From an uncultured bacterium (GTDB lineage: Bacteria > Cyanobacteriota > Vampirovibrionia > Gastranaerophilales > Gastranaerophilaceae): a stretch of 11,444 bases of DNA. This document shows positions 6,711 to 11,444 of the stretch, one piece after another. The notes under the pieces were generated by a model. The model was given only the letters and a program-made list of their open reading frames with translations, searched no databases and was not told the origin of the DNA. Where the stretch lies: assembly GCA_900553845.1 (NCBI GenBank), contig USEW01000048.1, positions 1-11,444 on the forward strand, written 5' to 3'. Position 1 is the first letter of the stretch, and each line of letters begins with the position of its first letter. The position numbers and the translations under genes were made by a program.

Positions 6711-9551
6711 TTACTTTTGCTCATCGTATAATTTTTTCAAATATTCACCTGTAAATGAGTTTTTGTTATTCATAATTTCAAAAACAGAACCTTGAGCTAT
6801 AACTTCTCCGCCATTTATTCCGCCTTCGGGACCAAGGTCTATAATGTGGTCAGCTATTTTAATCAAGTCTAAATTATGTTCAATAATTAAAATGCTATTC
6901 CCCTGGTTTGCAAGTCTATTTAATATCTCAATAAGTTTATCCAAATCATACCAGTGAAGACCAACGGATGGTTCATCTAAAATATATAAAGTTTTGCCGC
7001 TTGCTTTTTTATTTAACTCAGAAGCTAGTTTTACCCTCTGAGCTTCACCACCTGATAATGTTGTCGCACTTTGACCGAGTTTTATATAATCCAAACCTAT
7101 ATCATATAAAGTTTGAAGACGGCTTTTTATTGTAGGAATATTTTCAAAAAACGATAACGCTTCCTTTACATCCATATTTAAAACATCAGAAATATCTTTA
7201 CCTTTATACTTAACTTCCAATGTTTCACGATTATATCTTTTGCCTTCACAAACAGGGCATTTTACGTAGACATCAGATAAAAAGTTCATTTCAATTTTAT
7301 TGACACCATCACCTTTGCAAGCTTCACACCTGCCGCCTTTAACATTAAAGCTAAAACGTCCAGGTTTGTAGCCTCTAAGTTTTGCTTCGTTTGTTTTGGA
7401 ATATAAGTCGCGAATATAGCTAAAAACATCAGTGTATGTAGCAGGGTTTGACCTTGGTGTTCTGCCTATTGGGCTTTGGTCAATATCAACAATTTTGTTA
7501 ATATTCTCAAATCCTAAAATATCATCAACACCTTGTGGTTTGGGCTTATTGCCGCGAAGTTTATGAAGTGCAAATTCGTAAACTAAATCCTGAAGTAAAC
7601 TTGATTTGCCACTTCCTGAAACACCTGTAACTGCAACTATTTTACCCAATGGTACGTCTACATTTATATTCTTTAAGTTATTTAAATGTGCATTTTTAAC
7701 TTGTAAATACTTACCATTTCCTTCTCTTGGTGTTTTGTTAAACGGGATTTTTAATTTTCCACTTAAATATTGGCCGGTTAATGATTCTTTTGATTTTTTT
7801 ATGTCATCTAAATTGCCCTGTGCTACAACTTTCCCACCATTTATACCAGCATAAGGACCAATATCAACAATATAATCGGCATTTTTCATTGTGTCTTCAT
7901 CGTGTTCAACAACAATTAAAGTATTTCCAAGGTTACGAAGTTTTATAAGGGTTTTAATAAGTTTATCATTATCACGTTGGTGAAGTCCTATTGATGGTTC
8001 ATCAAGCACATACAAAACACCGGATAGTCCGCTTCCAATTTGTGTTGCAAGACGAATCCGCTGTGCTTCACCTCCTGAGAGTGTTAATGCCATTCTCGAT
8101 AGATTTAGATATGATAAACCAACATCTGTCAAAAATTTTAAGCGATTTCGGATTTCGTCCAATAGCTGTTTTGCAATATTCATTTCATAATCATTTAAAG
8201 TTAAATATAAATTTGAGATAAATTCCAAACTTTTATCAATACTCATTTGGGTAAGATCATAAATATTTACTCCGTTTATTTTAACTGCAAGCGGAAAGTC
8301 TTTTAATCTTGCTCCACCACAAGATTTACAAGGAATAAGTGTCATATATTTTTGTATTTCTTCACGAATATCATCCGAGTTTGTTTCATTATATTTTTTC
8401 ATATAATATGGAATTACACCAACAAATGGTGTATTTTTTGTATCATATCCGTCACGATTAAAACTCTGATAATATAATTTTACTTTTTCCCCTTTTGAAC
8501 CATATAAAATTATATTTTGTTCTTCAATTGTTAATTCTCCAAAAGGTTTATCCATATTAATGTTATAATGATTGCAAACACAAGTCAAAATATCAGTATA
8601 ATACGGGTTCCCTGTTCTTGCCCATGGATATATGGCACCTTGACGAATGCTTTTTGTTTTATCCGGAACTATCAAATTTTCGTCTATTTGAAAATGAGCT
8701 CCTAAACCATTACAACTTTCGCAAGCTCCATAGGGCGCATTAAAACTAAATATTCGCGGGTTTAATTCTTCAAAACTTAAATTGCATTTTGGACATGCCA
8801 ATTTTTCCGAGAATATTATTTCGCGATTTTCATCAACTATATCAACAATAACAAGTCCTTTTGACTTTTGTAAAGCAAGTTCTACACTTTGTGTTATTCG
8901 ACTTTTTGCTTCTTCTTTAACGACAACTCTGTCTATAATTATGCTTATTGTATGTTTTTTAGTTTTTTCAAGTTTAACGTTATCTTCATCAAGCAAATAT
9001 ATTTCATTGTCTATTTTGACTCTTAAAAATCCTTCATCTTTTAATTCTTTTAAAAGGTTTGAAAATTCGCCTTTTTTACCTTTTACTATTGGTGATATAA
9101 TTTGTAATTTTGAATTTTGAGGTAAGTTTAAAATTTTATTTATTATTTCATCAATAGTTTGGGGTTTTATTGGCTCACCACATTTTGGACAAAATGGATG
9201 ACCAATACGAGCGTATAAAAGTCGCAAATAGTCATAAATTTCAGTAATTGTGCCAACAGTACTTCGCGGGTTATTGCTTGTTGATTTTTGGTCAATAGAT
9301 ATAGCAGGTGAAAGTCCATCAATTGATTCAACATCAGGTTTATCCATTTGACCTAAAAATTGACGTGCATAAGTTGATAAACTCTCTATATATCGACGTT
9401 GTCCTTCTGCAAATATTGTGTCAAATGCTAGTGAACTTTTGCCACTTCCTGAAACACCTGTAAAAACTATAAGTTTGTCTTTTGGCAAATTTAAACTTAC
9501 ATTTTTTAAATTATTTTCTTTTGCATTAACTATTTTTATTTCATTATTCAT
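6711..9551 (-). CDS. uvrA: Excinuclease ABC subunit A (UvrA)
   Basis: UvrA is the DNA-damage-sensing ATPase of nucleotide excision repair; it loads UvrB on lesions. The protein is intact at 946 aa. In order: first Walker A GVSGSGKSS (32-40), the typical GQRRYIESLSTYARQFLGQMDKPDV, a CPKC pair near 121, a four-cysteine zinc module (CPKC...CESC, about 253-283), first ABC signature LSGGEAQR (about 490), Walker B LDEPSIGLH (about 515), second Walker A (about 642), second zinc module (CEAC...CPVC, about 740-770), second signature LSGGEAQR (about 830) and Walker B LDEPSVGLH (about 860). The ATG at 9551 is chosen because MNNEIKIVNAKENNLKNV matches the family N-terminus and a weak GGAT precedes it. 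An in-frame GTG at 9575 would add eight atypical residues and has no ribosome site. The gene appears to have its own promoter. Confidence 0.98.
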   Translation of the reverse strand: MNNEIKIVNAKENNLKNVSLNLPKDKLIVFTGVSGSGKSSLAFDTIFAEGQRRYIESLSTYARQFLGQMDKPDVESIDGLSPAISIDQKSTSNNPRSTVGTITEIYDYLRLLYARIGHPFCPKCGEPIKPQTIDEIINKILNLPQNSKLQIISPIVKGKKGEFSNLLKELKDEGFLRVKIDNEIYLLDEDNVKLEKTKKHTISIIIDRVVVKEEAKSRITQSVELALQKSKGLVIVDIVDENREIIFSEKLACPKCNLSFEELNPRIFSFNAPYGACESCNGLGAHFQIDENLIVPDKTKSIRQGAIYPWARTGNPYYTDILTCVCNHYNINMDKPFGELTIEEQNIILYGSKGEKVKLYYQSFNRDGYDTKNTPFVGVIPYYMKKYNETNSDDIREEIQKYMTLIPCKSCGGARLKDFPLAVKINGVNIYDLTQMSIDKSLEFISNLYLTLNDYEMNIAKQLLDEIRNRLKFLTDVGLSYLNLSRMALTLSGGEAQRIRLATQIGSGLSGVLYVLDEPSIGLHQRDNDKLIKTLIKLRNLGNTLIVVEHDEDTMKNADYIVDIGPYAGINGGKVVAQGNLDDIKKSKESLTGQYLSGKLKIPFNKTPREGNGKYLQVKNAHLNNLKNINVDVPLGKIVAVTGVSGSGKSSLLQDLVYEFALHKLRGNKPKPQGVDDILGFENINKIVDIDQSPIGRTPRSNPATYTDVFSYIRDLYSKTNEAKLRGYKPGRFSFNVKGGRCEACKGDGVNKIEMNFLSDVYVKCPVCEGKRYNRETLEVKYKGKDISDVLNMDVKEALSFFENIPTIKSRLQTLYDIGLDYIKLGQSATTLSGGEAQRVKLASELNKKASGKTLYILDEPSVGLHWYDLDKLIEILNRLANQGNSILIIEHNLDLIKIADHIIDLGPEGGINGGEVIAQGSVFEIMNNKNSFTGEYLKKLYDEQK

Positions 9552-9594
9552 TTTTTTATATCCATAACAATACACAAAAACATGTATATAAATA

Positions 9595-9623
9595 ATTATA
9601 CATTATTATAATATTGTTGACGA
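9595..9623 (-). promoter_or_regulatory. Predicted sigma70-type promoter of uvrA
   Basis: On the minus strand TCGTCA (-35, 9623-9618, 4 of 6 consensus bases) is followed after exactly 17 bases by a perfect TATAAT (-10, 9600-9595). Transcription would start near 9588, giving a leader of about 37 bases before the ATG at 9551. No LexA-like operator was recognised nearby. Confidence 0.55.
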
Positions 9624-9634
9624 ATATTTTTTAT

Positions 9635-9691
9635 GCGGCGACAGCCGACAAATTTGTTATAGTTAATTAAAATAATGTCGGCTGCCGCCGC
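9635..9691 (-). repeat. GC-rich 16-bp inverted repeat (hairpin) between lysC and uvrA
   Basis: The arms are at 9635-9650 and 9676-9691, separated by a 25-base AT-rich loop. As minus-strand RNA, GCGGCGGCAGCCGACA pairs over all 16 positions with its partner, with one G-U wobble. As plus-strand RNA the same position is an A-C mismatch, so pairing fits the lysC transcript better. It begins 10 bases after the lysC stop codon and ends 12 bases before the uvrA -35 box. On the lysC side it is followed by an A-rich rather than U-rich tract, so it is not a canonical intrinsic terminator. It could be a transcript-end or stability hairpin, or a dispersed REP-like element. Confidence 0.8.
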
Positions 9692-9701
9692 TTGTTGTAT
9701 A

Positions 9702-10229
9702 TTATACAAAGTTCGGCAAATCACCTTTAACTTCGGCTATTTCGTCACTTCCTAATTCAAAAACGGAGTGAAGTACTTGTATTGCTTTTTTTGCATCATT
9801 TTTATTAACTAAGCAACTTATTTTTATTTCACTTGTTGAAATCATTTTTATATTTATATTAGCTTTTGCAAGTGCATTAAACATAGATGAAGCAATGCCA
9901 GGATGATCTATCATACCAGCACCTACAATAGATACTTTTGCTATATCTTCATCAACAAATATGTTGCTTGCATTCAAGTCTTTCTTTACATTTTCAAGAA
10001 TGTCTAATGTATTTTTTAAATCATTTTCATCAACTGTAAAAGCAATATCATTAGTATTAAGATTATGGCGTGCGTATGATTGTATAATCATATCGACACT
10101 AATATTACTTTGAGCAAGTTTCTGAAATACTTTACCGGCATTTCCAGGTTGGTCTGGTACGTCACATATTACAATACGAACTTGTGTTGTATCTGCAGCG
10201 ACACCTGTTACATTTTTATTTATTTCCAT
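9702..10229 (-). other. Possible internally started aspartokinase beta (regulatory) subunit, 175 aa
   Basis: Met247 of aspartokinase is encoded by an ATG at 10229-10227, preceded by AGGGG (10242-10238) with an 8-base spacer. The peptide from this point, MEINKNVTGVAADTTQV, starts just before the first ACT domain. That matches where the in-frame beta subunits of Bacillus subtilis aspartokinase II and Corynebacterium LysC begin. The ribosome site could be coincidental because the glycine codon GGG is required by the protein. Confidence 0.35.
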
Positions 10230-10967
10230 TTCATTAACCCCTATAATATATGTTCCTAAGTTTTCTAATTTAAAAGTGCTGCGAACACGAAGTGGCACAT
10301 TATAAACCTTAGCTGTTTCAACAGCACGTGGATGAAGAACATTTGCACCTGTTCTTGCCAATTCAAGCATTTCTTCGTATGATACTGTTTCCAAACGACT
10401 TGCATTTGGAACAATACGTGGGTCTGTTGTATAGACACCTTCAACATCTGTATATATATCGCATCTTTGAGCTTTTAAACTGGCTGCAATTGCTACGGCT
10501 GATGTATCAGAACCACCGCGACCAAGTGTTGTAATTTCACCATCTTCTGTTACTCCTTGAAATCCGGCTACTACTATTATTTTTCCTTCATTCAATATTT
10601 TATTCAGTTTATCTGTCTTTATATCAATAATGCGGGCTGTTGAATGGACTTTCTCGGTTATAATCCCAACTTGAGAAGCATTTAAACTTATTGCATTATA
10701 ACCTTCTTCTTGTATAGCCATCGTTAATAAGGCTATTGAAACCTGCTCACCAGTTGATAAAAGCATATCCATTTCACGTTTATTTGGATTTTTTGATATT
10801 TCACTTGATAGTTTTACCAAATAATCAGTTGTATGACCCATTGCTGAAACAATAACTACAACATCATTGCCATTATTTTTCTCTTTTATTACGGCTTTTG
10901 CTACATTCTTTATTTTGTCTGTATCAGCTAATGATGTTCCGCCAAATTTTTGAACTACAATTCCCAC
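9702..10967 (-). CDS. lysC: Aspartate kinase (aspartokinase), two ACT domains
   Basis: The enzyme phosphorylates L-aspartate with ATP, the first step to lysine, threonine, methionine and diaminopimelate. At 421 aa it has the usual length for the monofunctional type. Visible features are KFGGTS (7-12), VSAMGHTTDYL (40-50), STGEQ (71-75), GRGGSDTSA (149-157) and YTDVEGVYTTDPRIV (172-186). Two ACT domains follow (about 263-335 and 343-405) with DQPGNAGKVF and the KMISTSEIKISCLV signature, so feedback inhibition by lysine and/or threonine is expected. The start is GTG at 10967, chosen because MGIVVQKFGGTS matches family N-termini and GGGG lies 8 bases upstream. An ATG at 10981 is out of frame by one base across an A7 run. 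An internal ATG at 10229 may start a separate regulatory subunit. The gene is preceded by a likely promoter. Confidence 0.97.
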   Translation of the reverse strand: MGIVVQKFGGTSLADTDKIKNVAKAVIKEKNNGNDVVVIVSAMGHTTDYLVKLSSEISKNPNKREMDMLLSTGEQVSIALLTMAIQEEGYNAISLNASQVGIITEKVHSTARIIDIKTDKLNKILNEGKIIVVAGFQGVTEDGEITTLGRGGSDTSAVAIAASLKAQRCDIYTDVEGVYTTDPRIVPNASRLETVSYEEMLELARTGANVLHPRAVETAKVYNVPLRVRSTFKLENLGTYIIGVNEMEINKNVTGVAADTTQVRIVICDVPDQPGNAGKVFQKLAQSNISVDMIIQSYARHNLNTNDIAFTVDENDLKNTLDILENVKKDLNASNIFVDEDIAKVSIVGAGMIDHPGIASSMFNALAKANINIKMISTSEIKISCLVNKNDAKKAIQVLHSVFELGSDEIAEVKGDLPNFV

Positions 10968-11003
10968 TTTTTTTGCCCCATTTATTTTAAATTTGCAAAT
11001 ATT

Positions 11004-11032
11004 ATTATCCTCTATTCTGTAACAATAATCAA
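11004..11032 (-). promoter_or_regulatory. Predicted sigma70-type promoter of lysC
   Basis: On the minus strand TTGATT (11032-11027, 4 of 6 bases) is separated by 17 bases from GATAAT (11009-11004, 5 of 6 bases). The leader would be only about 30 bases, too short for a lysine riboswitch or a leader-peptide attenuator. Confidence 0.5.
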
Positions 11033-11039
11033 GTATTTT

Positions 11040-11444
11040 TTATATTTTTATTAACTTTTTTTGAGTTTCATATTCGCTACTGTCTAAAATTGATTCAACT
11101 TCTTTTAAAAATATATTTGCTTCATTATGTTTATTTAAACTTACTAAAACTCTTAATTTACCAAATATTGCATCTTTATGTAATTTATTTATGTCTAAGA
11201 CTTCTTCATATTTTTCAATAGCAAACTTTGGATGGTTTATATTCTCAAATATGCTGCCATACATATAGCAAATTTCGTCATCTTCTTTATTAATTTTATA
11301 TGCTTTTCTTATATATTTTAAAGCAGTTTCATAATTATTTTTAAAAATATATATTTTAGTTAATTCTTTTAAGCTTTTAATGTCATCCGGTATTTTATCC
11401 AAACTTTTATTATAATATATAATAGCGTTATCCAAATCATGTTT
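11040..11444 (-). CDS. Tetratricopeptide-repeat protein, C-terminal part (5' end outside window)
   Basis: The frame stays open to the window edge (the first codons here give KHDLDNAII), so the N-terminus lies beyond 11444; the TTG at 11435 is probably an internal Leu. The 134 visible residues form TPR helix pairs. They comprise a partial repeat ending DNAIIYYNKSLDKIPDD, a full one with NNYETALKYIRKAYKINKED, another with HPKFAIEKYEEVLDINKLHKD, and a last, weaker one with NKHNEANIFLKEVESILD, followed by a short polar tail. Spacing near 34 residues and the A-x-x-x-Y-x-x-(A/V)-L pattern support this. TPR domains bind protein partners; the specific role cannot be deduced. It lies 72 bases upstream of lysC, which seems to have its own promoter, so the two need not be functionally linked. 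Confidence 0.85.
   Translation of the reverse strand, partial: KHDLDNAIIYYNKSLDKIPDDIKSLKELTKIYIFKNNYETALKYIRKAYKINKEDDEICYMYGSIFENINHPKFAIEKYEEVLDINKLHKDAIFGKLRVLVSLNKHNEANIFLKEVESILDSSEYETQKKLIKI

Noticed and set aside
7606..9120. Several plus-strand ORFs of 76-112 codons within uvrA
   Set aside because: They are antisense shadows of an intact, fully conserved UvrA reading frame.
9552..9575. Upstream GTG start for uvrA adding eight residues
   Set aside because: The added residues (MYCYGYKK) are not typical of UvrA, no ribosome site precedes the GTG, and the ATG at 9551 matches family N-termini.
10265..10534. Overlapping ORFs on both strands inside lysC
   Set aside because: They are short out-of-frame shadows of a strongly conserved enzyme and lack ribosome sites.
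10965..10981. ATG at 10981 as the lysC start, with the A7 run as a frameshift site
   Set aside because: It is out of frame by one base and has no Shine-Dalgarno sequence; the GTG at 10967 alone gives the normal MGIVVQKFGGTS start, so no frameshift is needed.

Overview
The window is AT-rich bacterial DNA with the standard genetic code (TGG for Trp, TGA used as a stop) and dense, mostly operon-like packing. Three conserved housekeeping loci surround a block of unrecognised genes. The carB, uvrA and lysC products are ordinary full-length bacterial enzymes. The block of hypothetical genes, whose products begin M(K/R)IN(S/N) followed by an FK or FG motif, reminds me of gut non-photosynthetic Cyanobacteria (Melainabacteria/Vampirovibrionia, order Gastranaerophilales). 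That assignment is inference from recollection, and an AT-rich Firmicute-like bacterium is not excluded.

Layout. (1) 1-3865, plus strand: the 3' end of carA, an uncatalogued 53-codon ORF overlapping the carA stop by one base, then full-length carB. CarA and CarB form carbamoyl-phosphate synthetase, which supplies pyrimidine and arginine synthesis. (2) 3905-6578, minus strand: four tightly packed unknown genes, transcribed from 6578 towards 3905. Two of them (3905-4780 and 4777-5316) are tandem paralogs with two predicted membrane segments each. A third is a small membrane protein. The first gene (5884-6510) is a glycine/alanine-rich protein whose best start, at 6578 with a strong Shine-Dalgarno site, is out of frame with the body of the gene. 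The two frames meet at a tetranucleotide repeat, (TTTG)n on the plus strand. (3) 6711-9551, minus strand: intact uvrA for nucleotide excision repair, with a plausible promoter. (4) 9635-9691: a GC-rich 16-bp inverted repeat between lysC and uvrA. (5) 9702-10967, minus strand: lysC, aspartate kinase with two ACT domains and a possible internal start for a regulatory subunit. (6) 11040-11444, minus strand: the C-terminal part of a TPR protein that runs off the window.

The most interesting region is the 3905-6578 gene block. It encodes four unrecognised proteins with a common N-terminal tag, and its lead gene looks like a slipped-strand (phase-variable) or recently frameshifted locus. No tRNA, rRNA, CRISPR array, insertion sequence or phage gene was seen. 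No stretch over 300 bases lacks a gene.
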